Origin: Sphingobium sp. SCG-1
Lineage (GTDB): Bacteria; Pseudomonadota; Alphaproteobacteria; Sphingomonadales; Sphingomonadaceae
Reading direction: 5' to 3'
Length of the DNA stretch: 64,000 bases
NCBI RefSeq assembly: GCF_002953135.1
Contig: NZ_CP026372.1
Span: 1,860,001 to 1,924,000, forward strand
Shown here: positions 1 to 7,930 of the stretch, in pieces
How positions within the stretch are numbered: position 1 is the first letter of the stretch
Layout of the letters: every line of letters begins with the position of its first letter
Program-made: the position numbers and the translations under genes
Notes under the pieces: model-generated
What the model saw: only the letters and a program-made list of their open reading frames with translations
The model's database searches: none
What the model was told of the DNA's origin: nothing

Positions 1-1
1 G

Positions 2-481
2 ACGATCGGGCGCGCGGCGCGTAACGTCGATGGCCGCGTGATCCTCTATGCCGACCGCGTGACCGGCAGCATGGAGCGGGCGCTCAACGAGACCGGGCGG
101 CGGCGCGAGAAGCAGGAGGCATACAACCTCGAACATGGCATCACGCCGACAACGATCAAGCGCAACATCGGCGACATCATCGCCCATGTTTCGAACAAGG
201 ACAGCGTGCTGGTCGACACGGGCGACGCGGATCGCCCGCACATGGTGGGCCACAACCTGCGCGCGTACATCGAAGACCTGGAAAAGAAGATGCGCGCAGC
301 CGCCTCCGACTTGGAGTTCGAGGAAGCCGGCCGCATCCGTGACGAAATCCGCAAGTTGGAAGCAGAGGAACTTGGATTGCCGGTCGATCAACAGGTCGCC
401 GCGCCAAGGGGCCGCGCGAGCGAAGGCAAGCCGGGCACGCGGAAGATGCGCTATGGGAAGACGCAGCGGAAATTTGGGTAG
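2..481 (+). CDS. uvrB: UvrABC excinuclease subunit B, C-terminal end (partial)
   Basis: This is the last 159 codons of UvrB, the helicase-like damage-verification subunit of nucleotide excision repair, which hands damaged DNA to UvrC. The frame is open from base 2, so the start lies outside the window. The segment TIGRAARNVDGRVILYAD belongs to the end of helicase motif VI. It is followed by the conserved linker with AYNLEHGITP. The UVR domain (two helices binding UvrC) is recognisable in the stretch with LEKKMRAAASDLEFEEAGRI. The tail is short and basic, rich in Gly, Arg and Lys. I see no frameshift. Identification is firm from the order of these motifs. The gene marks the left side of the window as core chromosome. 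Confidence 0.95.
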   Translation, partial: TIGRAARNVDGRVILYADRVTGSMERALNETGRRREKQEAYNLEHGITPTTIKRNIGDIIAHVSNKDSVLVDTGDADRPHMVGHNLRAYIEDLEKKMRAAASDLEFEEAGRIRDEIRKLEAEELGLPVDQQVAAPRGRASEGKPGTRKMRYGKTQRKFG

Positions 482-535
482 CGCCCACGCCGATTAGCGG
501 TTGAGGCTGTTGCTTGGCTGGGCCATACCCCGGCG

Positions 536-1063
536 ATGCGATTTTTCCGATTTCCGCTCGCCGCTCTTGTCCTTGTTGCGTCGTGCGTTGCGCCGCCTCG
601 GCAGGAGCCTGCGCCCGCGCCGCTGCCACCTGTCCGAGCACCCGCGCCAGCACCGGCGCCTGTGCAGCCGAAGGACTGGCGCGACTGGCCCCTGACGGCG
701 GGGGAGTGGCGCTATCAGACGGGGGGATCGTCCAGTAGCGCGACTTTTGGCGTCGCGGGCGCTTTGCCTGTATTGACGATACGGTGCGAGCTGCCTTTGC
801 GGCAGTTTGTGTTCGCGCCGGCTGCGGCGAGAGTGGCAGGGCAGATGGTTGTGCGGACGACCTTCGGTGTGGCGTCGTGGCCGTTGCAGGCGTCGACCGC
901 GAACCCGGCGCAGTTCGTTGCCGTGCGGGCCGGGAGCGACCCGGCGCTCGACCAGATTGCGTTCAGCAGGGGGCGGTTTGTGGTCGAAGTACCAGGCGCT
1001 GCGCCGCTGGTTCTACCGACATGGGCGGAAATCACGCGGGTGATCGAGGATTGCAGGGGTTGA
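536..1063 (+). CDS. Putative lipoprotein, function unknown
   Basis: A 175-aa protein with a typical lipoprotein signal: basic start MRFFRF, a hydrophobic core, and lipobox LVASC with the acylated Cys at residue 17. A Pro/Ala-rich linker (about residues 18-50, many PAP repeats) follows, then a compact globular part with no motif I recognise. No Asp follows the Cys (it is Val), which would predict outer-membrane rather than inner-membrane retention if the E. coli sorting rule holds. No good ribosome binding site precedes ATG 536, so the exact start is uncertain. It lies 54 bp after uvrB on the same strand. I cannot assign a function. Confidence 0.7.
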   Translation: MRFFRFPLAALVLVASCVAPPRQEPAPAPLPPVRAPAPAPAPVQPKDWRDWPLTAGEWRYQTGGSSSSATFGVAGALPVLTIRCELPLRQFVFAPAAARVAGQMVVRTTFGVASWPLQASTANPAQFVAVRAGSDPALDQIAFSRGRFVVEVPGAAPLVLPTWAEITRVIEDCRG

Positions 1064-1212
1064 CCATGCCGCAGGTTTCGCCGCACGAGCGAGCAAGTAT
1101 GATGGCAAAAAAGATTATTTCAAGCCTTGATCGAAAGTCGCAATTGATTCACTAATCGGGTGTCGCCGGAACAGGCAACTGCCCAAACCGGCACGCAGTG
1201 TTCAACATAGCG

Positions 1213-1226
1213 AAAGGAGGTGATCC
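1213..1226 (+). promoter_or_regulatory. Ribosome binding site fully complementary to the 16S rRNA 3' end
   Basis: The 14 bases AAAGGAGGTGATCC match the complete reverse complement of the standard bacterial 16S 3' tail, far beyond the usual 4-6 bases. The ATG of an 18-codon ORF follows after one base (1228), so spacing is very short when measured from the end of the match. The match is seen directly. That such a long duplex would bind ribosomes unusually tightly is inference. Confidence 0.7.
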
Positions 1227-1227
1227 G

Positions 1228-1284
1228 ATGTCTCATGGTTCAGTATTGGGGTCGGTCAAGTCCATTCAGGAAACGCGCCGCTGA
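1228..1284 (+). CDS. 18-residue ORF (leader peptide or small protein)
   Basis: ATG 1228 to TGA 1282 encodes MSHGSVLGSVKSIQETRR. It is preceded by a perfect anti-Shine-Dalgarno match (1213-1226). A hairpin with a short T run (1286-1307) begins one base after the stop. No same-strand gene follows, because the next genes are on the minus strand, so it is not an obvious attenuator leader. It could be a free-standing micropeptide or the translated part of a small regulatory RNA. I do not recognise the peptide. The strong RBS and immediate terminator are the only evidence that it is real. Confidence 0.5.
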   Translation: MSHGSVLGSVKSIQETRR

Positions 1285-1285
1285 G

Positions 1286-1307
1286 CGACGCCTTTAGCGT
1301 CGATTTT
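1286..1307 (+). terminator. Hairpin with short T tract after the 18-codon ORF
   Basis: CGACGC (1286-1291) pairs with GCGTCG (1297-1302) around a 5-base loop, followed by ATTTTC. It is small, but sits immediately after the stop codon, consistent with an intrinsic terminator or a pause structure. Confidence 0.5.
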
Positions 1308-1691
1308 CGAAAATCCGGCATCATTTTACCGTCAGCGCGGTGGGTGCCTCTGTATCGAAAATAGCGCGATCAACGTTTCCCTTGGGCGGCATTTCCGGCC
1401 GCTGACCATGCAAATGATGGGCCGTCGGGCATGACCCGGCGGCCCCTCTCATGCTTGCGGTACATGCCCTCTATTCAGTCGCACAGTATGTGGGCGCACT
1501 CAGTGTAATGTGCGTGCGAGAGTTATCGCCAGTATGGAATGCAGCATAGCTCACTTGGACAGCTTTGGTCGTTTGCCGCGCCGCCGACACGAATGGTATT
1601 CGCCGGAGCGACGCATTCCTGAGCAGGCGACGGAATGGTGGTATGCCCGGACATTCGCGTGATGATTAATGCCGCGCAGCAATTAGAAGCG
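1308..1691. other. Intergenic region with one strong hairpin
   Basis: No convincing gene is visible. At 1419-1445 two 11-base arms (GGGCCGTCGGG and CCCGGCGGCCC, one G-T pair) form a strong hairpin with a loop of 5 bases and no T tract. It could stop transcription from either side. The rest shows no motif I can support. Confidence 0.4.
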
Positions 1692-2090
1692 CTAACTCAA
1701 TTCCTTGGAGCGGCGTGCATAGGCGGCTTGCCATAGCATCAGGCAGGGAACGACGCCGAGTTCCATGGCAAGGCCGAGCAGATGGCCCTTTGACGGCGCG
1801 CCGACCGACAATAGCGAGTAGGCCCGTGCGAGGCCGCCAATCACAACGAACATGCCGAGCATCCGAAAGCGTTCGCCCTTCATCTCGATGTTCGGCACGC
1901 AGGAACAGAAAGCGAGGCCAACGCCGAAGAATATGCCACTCATGTAGCGGAAGTGGCTGTCCAGATCGACAGGCGCCGCACCCACGCCGCGCAGCCATTG
2001 CGGACCGTGCAATATGCCCGTGCTGCCCGTCACCAGCGGCACGATGCAGGCGAGGGCAACGATAACCTGCAAAAGACGCTTTTCGATCAT
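1692..2090 (-). CDS. DUF4345-type small membrane protein
   Basis: A 132-aa, very hydrophobic protein with about four membrane segments: near residues 5-25, 45-65, 75-95 and 100-120. The sequence pattern, including the segment SHFRYMSGIFFGVGLAF, resembles DUF4345 proteins, whose function is unknown. Its ATG overlaps the stop of the upstream DUF2721 gene by four bases (ATGA at 2087-2090). That implies translational coupling in a three-gene operon reading leftward (DUF2061, DUF2721, DUF4345). The family call rests on recall of the pattern and no biochemical role can be given. Confidence 0.65.
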   Translation of the reverse strand: MIEKRLLQVIVALACIVPLVTGSTGILHGPQWLRGVGAAPVDLDSHFRYMSGIFFGVGLAFCSCVPNIEMKGERFRMLGMFVVIGGLARAYSLLSVGAPSKGHLLGLAMELGVVPCLMLWQAAYARRSKELS

Positions 2091-2554
2091 GCGCCTTCAT
2101 CCTCCTCCGCTTTGTGGAAGAGGACTTCGTTGCGGATGTGAATGGTGCGAGACGCCAAGCGAATCTCGATGATGAAGGTGACGAACGCCGCTGCCTGCAG
2201 CATCATCGCAGCAATGAAGAGGAACGCTATCGGACGACCGATATGGCCGTGGAACAGCTCGGACCCGAACAGGAGGATGACGACTAGGCAAACCGATGCG
2301 CCACTCGCAACGGTCAGGAAGATCGCGCTGTTCACCACGGTCATGCGGCGGTCGAGCTTGCGGATCTCATCGACGAATCGGTCATGTTCCTTGCCACGCG
2401 TCGCCAATACGAGACTTTCAACGACGCGGGCGCGGTCGATCACACGGGCGAGCCGACCGGTGCAGACGTTGAGAAACGCGCCGAGTCCCGCAAGCAGGAA
2501 AACCGGGGCAAGGGCGAGTTGGATCGTTTGCGCGACTTGAGCGACTTGCGGCAT
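2087..2554 (-). CDS. DUF2721 membrane protein
   Basis: A 155-aa protein starting at ATG 2554 (MPQVAQVAQTIQLALAPVF). An amphipathic N-terminal helix with the conserved look of DUF2721 (TIQLALAPVFLLAGLGAFL) is followed by a charged stretch that contains DRARVVESL and EIRKLDRRM. Two further hydrophobic helices lie near residues 75-100 and 105-130. The open frame extends upstream to 2641, but that part overlaps the DUF2061 gene and looks non-coding. ATG 2554 lies five bases after the DUF2061 stop. Function is unknown for the family. It is the middle gene of a small membrane-protein operon. Confidence 0.7.
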   Translation of the reverse strand: MPQVAQVAQTIQLALAPVFLLAGLGAFLNVCTGRLARVIDRARVVESLVLATRGKEHDRFVDEIRKLDRRMTVVNSAIFLTVASGASVCLVVILLFGSELFHGHIGRPIAFLFIAAMMLQAAAFVTFIIEIRLASRTIHIRNEVLFHKAEEDEGA

Positions 2555-2559
2555 CGGAA

Positions 2560-2829
2560 TCACAGAATGGCTGTCTCCGCTTCCGGAGCCGGCGTGGGCG
2601 CAACTGCATGTGGCGCCAGACCCCAGCCGAACTGCGCCCAAAGGCGCTCATGACCGTAGTACAGGAGAATCTTGGTGACGACTTCGGTCGAGGCGATCGC
2701 GCCCGCTGCCTTGACATCATGCGTGAAGAACAGGCCCAGGAGGAATGTGTCGATGCTGCCGAGGGTGCGCCAGCTTACGGCTTTTGCGAAGGACCGGGGA
2801 TTGGATTCCTTGCCTCTGAAAAGCAGCAT
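2560..2829 (-). CDS. DUF2061 small membrane protein
   Basis: An 89-aa protein with the core SFAKAVSWRTLGSIDTFLLG, typical of DUF2061. A second helix contains TEVVTKILLYYGHERLWA, then comes a short Pro/Ala-rich tail. Family members are small inner-membrane proteins, sometimes near sulfate-assimilation genes, and none are here. It is the first gene of the leftward operon with DUF2721 and DUF4345. An AGGAG-like sequence (seen on the minus strand just upstream of 2829, from CCTAGGAGGGG on the plus side) makes the start uncertain by a few codons. Confidence 0.7.
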   Translation of the reverse strand: MLLFRGKESNPRSFAKAVSWRTLGSIDTFLLGLFFTHDVKAAGAIASTEVVTKILLYYGHERLWAQFGWGLAPHAVAPTPAPEAETAIL

Positions 2830-2877
2830 CGCGATTCCTTGGGTCTAGGAGGGGTGGGGTTTTGAAGGGCAGGATGG

Positions 2878-2905
2878 CCGCCGGACGGCGCAAACCGTCC
2901 GGCGG
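2878..2905 (-). terminator. Hairpin downstream of alaC
   Basis: CCGCCGGACGG (2878-2888) and CCGTCCGGCGG (2895-2905) form a perfect 11-bp stem around CGCAAA, ten bases past the stop of the leftward aminotransferase gene. There is no clear T tract, so it may act as a terminator or as an mRNA end-stabilising structure. Confidence 0.55.
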
Positions 2906-2914
2906 AAAGCAATT

Positions 2915-4126
2915 TCAGACCGCGGCTTTCGTATTCGGCGTATTGACGCCCATGCTCTGGAGGTAGCGTTTCACGTTGCGCGCTGCCTGGCGCAGCCGCT
3001 GCTCGTTCTCGACCATAGCGATGCGGACATAGCCTTCGCCGTCCTCGCCATAGCCGACGCCGGGCGCGACCGCGACCTTGGCATGGGTGAGCAGCTGCTT
3101 GGAGAACTCCAGGCTGCCCATATCTTTCAAGGCTGGAGGCAAGGGCGCCCATGCGAACATGGATGCACGCGGAGCGGGGATGTCCCATCCGGCGCGTGCG
3201 AAGCTTTCGACCAATATGTCGCGGCGCTTGTGATAGAGTTCGCGGTTCTTCTGGACGATATCCTGCGGGCCGTTCAACGCGGCACAGGCGGCGGCCTGAA
3301 TGGGGGTGAAGGCACCATAGTCGAGGTAGCTTTTCACGCGTGTCATCGCCGCGATCAGCGTCTTGTTGCCGACTGCGAAGCCGATGCGCCAGCCTGCCAT
3401 GGAGTAGGTCTTGCTAAGCGAGGTGAACTCCACCGCAACATCTTTCGCGCCCGGCACCTGTAGGATGGAAGGCGTCGGATTGCCGTCGAAATACAGTTCC
3501 GAATAGGCAAGGTCGGACAAGATCCAGACCTTGTTCTCCTTCGCCCAGGCGACCAGCCGCTCGTAGAAGGCGAGATCGACGGTCTCGGCGGTCGGATTCG
3601 ACGGATAGTTGACGACCAGGATCGACGGGCGCGGCACGGTGAACGCCATGGCGCGATCGAGCGAGCGGAAATACTGCTCATCAGGCGTGGTTGGCACCGA
3701 ACGGATCGTGGCCCCGGCGATGATGAAGCCGAAGGTGTGGATCGGATAACTTGGGTTAGGCGCGAGCACGACATCGCCGGGTGCAGTGATCGCGGTGGCG
3801 AGGCTCGCCAATCCTTCCTTCGATCCCATCGTCACGACGACTTCCGTCTCGGGATCGACGTCTACACCGAAGCGCCGCCCGTAATAATTCGCCTGCGCCT
3901 TGCGGAGACCCGGAATACCCTTCGACGCGGAATAGCCATGCGCGTCGGGCTTTTGCGCCACCTCCACCAGTTTCGCGATGACGTGATCGGGCGGCGGCAA
4001 GTCGGGATTGCCCATGCCAAGATCGATGATGTCCTCACCCGCCGCACGCGCCGCGGCCCGCATCGCGTTCACTTCGGCGATGACATAAGGGGGCAGGCGT
4101 TTCATGCGGTAGAATTCTTCGGACAT
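2915..4126 (-). CDS. alaC: Class I/II aminotransferase, AlaC/DapL type
   Basis: A 403-aa PLP-dependent fold-type I aminotransferase. Substrate-binding and cofactor motifs are present: GMGNPDLPPP near residue 37, the YSASKG segment near 65, NYPSNPTA at 173-180, Asp205 that contacts the pyridine nitrogen, and Lys239 in SLSKTYSMAGWRIGF forming the Schiff base. The nearest family is AlaC/YfdZ, the glutamate-pyruvate aminotransferase that makes alanine. LL-diaminopimelate aminotransferases look alike and annotation pipelines often confuse them. The length fits. It is transcribed divergently from phaC with 160 bp between them, and a hairpin follows its stop. Confidence 0.85.
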   Translation of the reverse strand: MSEEFYRMKRLPPYVIAEVNAMRAAARAAGEDIIDLGMGNPDLPPPDHVIAKLVEVAQKPDAHGYSASKGIPGLRKAQANYYGRRFGVDVDPETEVVVTMGSKEGLASLATAITAPGDVVLAPNPSYPIHTFGFIIAGATIRSVPTTPDEQYFRSLDRAMAFTVPRPSILVVNYPSNPTAETVDLAFYERLVAWAKENKVWILSDLAYSELYFDGNPTPSILQVPGAKDVAVEFTSLSKTYSMAGWRIGFAVGNKTLIAAMTRVKSYLDYGAFTPIQAAACAALNGPQDIVQKNRELYHKRRDILVESFARAGWDIPAPRASMFAWAPLPPALKDMGSLEFSKQLLTHAKVAVAPGVGYGEDGEGYVRIAMVENEQRLRQAARNVKRYLQSMGVNTPNTKAAV

Positions 4127-4146
4127 TGGTCGATACTTTCCTTGGG

Positions 4147-4183
4147 TTGTGCGTAGTAGCCCTAGTTGCCTATTGTGCGTAGT
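4147..4183. repeat. Two 11-bp direct repeats between alaC and phaC
   Basis: TTGTGCGTAGT occurs at 4147-4157 and again at 4173-4183, 26 bp apart (about two and a half helical turns), in the divergent intergenic region. This could be a regulator binding site. No protein can be named from the sequence. Confidence 0.4.
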
Positions 4184-4286
4184 CTCCAGCGGATGGCAAA
4201 GTGCTCACACTGGAGCGAGTGCGGTATAGACCGGTGCAGCACGGCTGGCCAGAAGAAGCGCGCGGTTTTCTGCGCAGGAGAGTGTG

Positions 4287-6137
4287 ATGGCGAAGGCGGA
4301 TAAAAAGCAGCGTGCGGCAAAGGAAGAGGCTGCTGCTGCTCCTGAAGCGGAAGCCGCGCCGGAAAAGCCGAAGTCCGCGCAAACGTCGGCCTTCAAGCCA
4401 GCCGATGCCATTACCGGGGCGGTGCTGCCGACACTTGAACAGATGCAGCAATGGACTCATGCAATCGGTCGGGCGCAGCAGATGATGCTTGAGCACAGCA
4501 CGCGGCAGGTTGCACGTGGCGAACCGCCGTTCGACGCCACCGCCGTTGCCCGCGTGCAGACCGACTACATCAACGAAAGCGTCGCGATGTGGCAGCGTTT
4601 CGTTGATGGATCGGGCTGGCTTAAAAGCAACCCTGATCCCGCGCCCGCCGACAGCCCGGCCGCGCGCAAGGACCGGCGCTTTGCCGATCCCGCTTGGCAG
4701 CAGCATCCGTTCTTCGATCTCATTCGGCAGAGCTATCTCCTGACGTCGGATTATCTGACGCGGCTGGTCGATAACGTCGATGGCGTCGACCCGAAGCAAA
4801 AGGCGCAGCTTCGCTTTGTCACCAACGGCATCATCGATGCGCTTTCACCCAGCAATTTTCCGATGACCAATCCCAAGGTCCTGGAAAAAACGCTGGAGAG
4901 CGGCGGCGAGAATCTGGTCAAGGGCATCAAGCATATGCTCGCCGACATGGAGAAGGGCCAACTCACGCACACCGACGGCACTCAGTTCGAAGTGGGGCGC
5001 AACATCGCCGCTACACCGGGCAAGGTGATCCATGAAACGCCGCTCTATCAGTTGATCCAATATACGCCGACGACCGAGACGGTGCTGAAGACGCCGCTCA
5101 TTATCTTCCCGCCATGGATCAACCGCTTTTACATTCTCGACCTCGCGCCCGAAAAGAGTCTCGTGAAATGGGTCGTGGATCAGGGGATCACGCTTTTCAT
5201 GGTCTCTTGGAAATCGGCGGACGAAAGTCTGATCGACATTCAGTGGGACGATTACATCCTGAAGGGGCAGGTGGACGCGATCGACACGGTCCGTGACTTG
5301 CTGGATGTGGAGAGCGTCCACACCGTCGGCTATTGCGTGGCGGGCACGACCCTTGCGGCGACGCTGGCGCTGCTCGCCGCGCGCGAGGAAGCGGACAAGG
5401 TGGCGAGCGCGACGTTCTTTACCGCGCAGGTCGATTTCGCACAAGCAGGCGACCTCACGCTGTTCGTCAATGACGAGCAACTGGCGGTGATCGAGAAGCT
5501 GACGACCTCGGGCGTGCTGGACGGCCGCTATATGGCCGCGACGTTCAACCTGCTGCGCGGGCGCGACCTCATTTGGAACTATGTCGTCAACAATTACCTG
5601 ATGGGGCAGGATTATGCGCCGTTCGACTTGCTCTACTGGAACGGCGACACGACGAACCTGCCCGCGAAATGGCACCGCAGCTATTTGAAGGATCTGTATC
5701 GCGACAATAAGCTGGTGATCTCGAATGCGATCAGCATCGATGGAACGCCGATCAACCTGACGCTTGTGAAAACCCCGGTCTATATCCAGGCGGGTAAGGA
5801 GGATCATATCGCACCGCCGCAAAGCGTGTGGAAACTGGTCGATCACTTCACGGGGCCGCACCGGTTCGTGCTGGCAGGATCTGGGCATATCGCCGGAGTC
5901 GTCAATCCGCCCGCCGCGAACAAATATCAGTATTGGACCTCTGCCACACCTGCCACATCTCTGGAGGAATTCACGGCCAAGGCACAGGAAACGCCCGGAA
6001 GTTGGTGGCCGGATTGGGTGGAGTGGCTGCGCGGCCACGATCCCGAAACCGTGGAGGTGCGTGGGGCGCGGCGTCCGGGCGAGGGGCGACTCCCCGCCAT
6101 TGAAGACGCTCCTGGGCGTTATGTAAGGAGCCGTTGA
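4287..6137 (+). CDS. phaC: Class I poly(R)-hydroxyalkanoate synthase
   Basis: A 616-aa PHA synthase that polymerises (R)-3-hydroxyacyl-CoA into storage polyester on the granule surface. It starts at ATG 4287 behind CAGGAG. An N-terminal Lys/Ala/Glu-rich extension (about residues 1-45) precedes the PhaC N-terminal domain and an alpha/beta hydrolase core. The lipase-like box GYCVAG carries nucleophile Cys350. Asp506 (KEDHIAPP) and His534 (GSGHIAGV) complete the triad. The length, and the absence of any phaE or phaR subunit beside it, fit class I. It is followed 121 bp later by a phasin gene, so polymer synthesis and granule coat are encoded together. Confidence 0.95.
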   Translation: MAKADKKQRAAKEEAAAAPEAEAAPEKPKSAQTSAFKPADAITGAVLPTLEQMQQWTHAIGRAQQMMLEHSTRQVARGEPPFDATAVARVQTDYINESVAMWQRFVDGSGWLKSNPDPAPADSPAARKDRRFADPAWQQHPFFDLIRQSYLLTSDYLTRLVDNVDGVDPKQKAQLRFVTNGIIDALSPSNFPMTNPKVLEKTLESGGENLVKGIKHMLADMEKGQLTHTDGTQFEVGRNIAATPGKVIHETPLYQLIQYTPTTETVLKTPLIIFPPWINRFYILDLAPEKSLVKWVVDQGITLFMVSWKSADESLIDIQWDDYILKGQVDAIDTVRDLLDVESVHTVGYCVAGTTLAATLALLAAREEADKVASATFFTAQVDFAQAGDLTLFVNDEQLAVIEKLTTSGVLDGRYMAATFNLLRGRDLIWNYVVNNYLMGQDYAPFDLLYWNGDTTNLPAKWHRSYLKDLYRDNKLVISNAISIDGTPINLTLVKTPVYIQAGKEDHIAPPQSVWKLVDHFTGPHRFVLAGSGHIAGVVNPPAANKYQYWTSATPATSLEEFTAKAQETPGSWWPDWVEWLRGHDPETVEVRGARRPGEGRLPAIEDAPGRYVRSR

Positions 6138-6180
6138 TACCAGCGATTATTGCCCTACGATTTCATCCTCGTGACGTTTT

Positions 6181-6241
6181 TGCTGCACTGCAACAAAAGC
6201 CTTGATTCGTTTGTATGTTTCCTATATTGTGCAGTGCAGCA
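6181..6241. promoter_or_regulatory. Phasin promoter flanked by PhaR-type inverted repeats
   Basis: TGCTGCACTGCA (6181-6192) and its exact inverted copy TGCAGTGCAGCA (6230-6241) flank a promoter-like pair, TTGATT (6202-6207) and TATATT (6223-6228). TGC-rich CTGC...GCAG elements are the known operators of PhaR, the repressor that senses free PHA and releases phasin genes when polymer forms. The arms and boxes are seen directly. PhaR binding is inferred from the family's known site. Confidence 0.7.
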
Positions 6242-6258
6242 TTGATGGGAGACCGTTT

Positions 6259-7152
6259 GTGGCGGACGAACCAAAGAAGACCAGGACGAGGAATGTGAAG
6301 CCGGCGCCCGTTGGCGGCAAGGGCGTCGCCCTTACTGCGCGACAGGCCCTGCAGGCTTCCGAGAAGGCGACCGGCCAGGCTGCGAAGCCGGCTCCGGTGA
6401 AGCCCTCCGTCGTATCGAAGGCTAAAGAAATCGCGGTCAAGGCGCCTGTAAAGGCTCCTGTCGCAAAGAAGGTCGCGGCTAACCCCGTGGCGGTAACAGC
6501 GCCTGCCGCAAAGGCGCCCCTCGTGAAAGCTCCTGTCGCACAGGTGGAGGTTCCGGTTCTGCCGGCGGCCGCTGCCGCCAACGCCGTTACAACCGACAAG
6601 GTAGCGCAAGATACTCCCACCTCGCAGATCACATCCGCGCCGGAGACGGAAAAGTCCGCACTCCCGGCGGCAGCAGAAGGAACGAAAACCGTGAACGACG
6701 TTATCGAGAACACCAAGAAGTACACCGACGAAGCCAAAACCCGCTTCCAGTCCGCCTTCGCCGATATGAACGAGAAGGCGAAGAGCGGCGTCGAGAAGTC
6801 GACCAAGGCAATCGAGGAAATGGCAGACATTGCCAAGGGCAACGTCGAAGCCATCGTAGAATCCGGCAAGATCGCGGCCAAGGGCGTTGAAGCCATGGGC
6901 CAGGACGCCGCCGAATATGGCCGTCTGACCTTCGAGAAGGCCAGCGCAACGATGAAGAGCCTGGCCGCCGTTAAGTCGCCGACCGAATTCTTCCAGCTTC
7001 AGAGCGAAATGCTCTCCAGTGCGTTCGACGCCTTTGCCAAGGAAAGCGCGAAGACCAGCGAAGCGCTCATCAAGCTCGCCGGTGAAGTCGCGCAGCCGAT
7101 CAGCAGCCGCGTTTCGATCGTGACCGACAAGGTCAAGTCGCTCGCGGCCTGA
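6259..7152 (+). CDS. phaP: Phasin family granule-associated protein
   Basis: A 297-aa protein starting at GTG 6259 with GGGAGA seven bases upstream. Residues about 1-135 form a low-complexity Ala/Lys/Pro/Val tail with repeated KAPVAKK-like units. The phasin domain follows (about 150-297), an amphipathic helical region with typical NTKKYTDEAKTRFQSAFADM and LQSEMLSSAFDAFAKES segments. Phasins coat PHA granules and limit coalescence. The Lys/Ala-rich N-terminus resembles histone H1-like or PhaF-type tails that bind DNA, so a role tying granules to the nucleoid is possible, though PhaF carries its tail at the C-terminus. Expression is probably PhaR-controlled (inverted repeats 6181-6241). Confidence 0.88.
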   Translation: MADEPKKTRTRNVKPAPVGGKGVALTARQALQASEKATGQAAKPAPVKPSVVSKAKEIAVKAPVKAPVAKKVAANPVAVTAPAAKAPLVKAPVAQVEVPVLPAAAAANAVTTDKVAQDTPTSQITSAPETEKSALPAAAEGTKTVNDVIENTKKYTDEAKTRFQSAFADMNEKAKSGVEKSTKAIEEMADIAKGNVEAIVESGKIAAKGVEAMGQDAAEYGRLTFEKASATMKSLAAVKSPTEFFQLQSEMLSSAFDAFAKESAKTSEALIKLAGEVAQPISSRVSIVTDKVKSLAA

Positions 7153-7199
7153 CGCCTGATCTTCGGGCGGTATGCCGCTCGAAGGCTTGTAATTGCAAG

Positions 7200-7236
7200 G
7201 GGCGGTTGCTTCCACGGGAGCAGCCGCCCTTTTCTT
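7200..7236 (+). terminator. Rho-independent terminator after the phasin gene
   Basis: GGGCGGTTGCT (7200-7210) pairs with AGCAGCCGCCC (7219-7229, one G-T pair) around an 8-base loop and is followed by TTTTCTT. This is a textbook intrinsic terminator. Confidence 0.9.
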
Positions 7237-7383
7237 GTCAGGTCTGTGCGCATGGGAGCACGCGGGCAGTCGCCGTCTTTTGATGGTGAACGGGGAGCGC
7301 AACCCCTTGCGCTGCACCCGATAGTTGCCATATCCTGACTTGGCATGAGCAAGCAGACCCTAGAAAACTGGCGGACGGCGCGT

Positions 7384-7725
7384 ATGAGCGACGACGGCAA
7401 AGATGATGAAGGCGGCACGGGCACCACAGGTCCGGGCGTTGGCATAGCGACGCGCACGCGTACGCGGACCAAGAAGCCATCGCTCTACAAGGTGCTGATG
7501 CTCAATGACGACTACACGCCGATGGAATTCGTGGTTCACGTCCTGCAAAGCTTCTTCAAGATGGACATGGAGGAAGCGACGCGTGTGATGCTGCATGTGC
7601 ATCAACGCGGCGTCGGCGTCTGCGGCATATTCAGCTACGAAGTCGCCGAGACCAAGGTCAATCAGGTGATGGACTTCGCACGGCAGAACCAGCACCCGCT
7701 GCAATGCACGCTGGAGAAGGCGTAA
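7384..7725 (+). CDS. clpS: ATP-dependent Clp protease adaptor ClpS
   Basis: ClpS delivers N-end-rule substrates to ClpAP. The core LYKVLMLNDDYTPMEFVVHV binds the N-degron, with the Asn-Asp pair and the Met of the hydrophobic pocket visible. HVHQRGVGVCGIFSYEVAETK forms the ClpA-docking face, and the protein ends in QHPLQCTLEKA. About 30 flexible, Gly/Thr- and Arg-rich residues precede the domain. ATG 7384 (MSDDGKDDEGG) is preferred because GGCGGA lies six to seven bases upstream. An in-frame ATG at 7345 would add 13 residues but has no RBS. clpA is not in the window. The gene stands alone after the phasin terminator. Confidence 0.92.
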   Translation: MSDDGKDDEGGTGTTGPGVGIATRTRTRTKKPSLYKVLMLNDDYTPMEFVVHVLQSFFKMDMEEATRVMLHVHQRGVGVCGIFSYEVAETKVNQVMDFARQNQHPLQCTLEKA

Positions 7726-7930
7726 GCGTTGACATTGGAAGGTGCCTGATCTGATCTCGGCTAATTACCGCCGTTTCAAAGATCGTGGGGACGGCCTGAG
7801 CCGGAAACGTGCGACCGTTCCATCGGTTAGCGGGATAATTGCGCTTTTCATTAGCTTTTAGTCTAACTCCGGCGCTCTTACCGCCCGCCTTTTAGCTGGC
7901 GTTAATGATCTCGCCATATTTCAACCATCC

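Noticed and set aside
4845..6038. 397-codon minus-strand frame
   Set aside because: Shadow of phaC, Arg/His-rich, no motif.
6163..7317. 384-codon minus-strand frame
   Set aside because: Overlaps phasin and its operator and terminator; composition of Gly/Arg/Leu runs is typical of antisense to Ala/Lys-rich coding.
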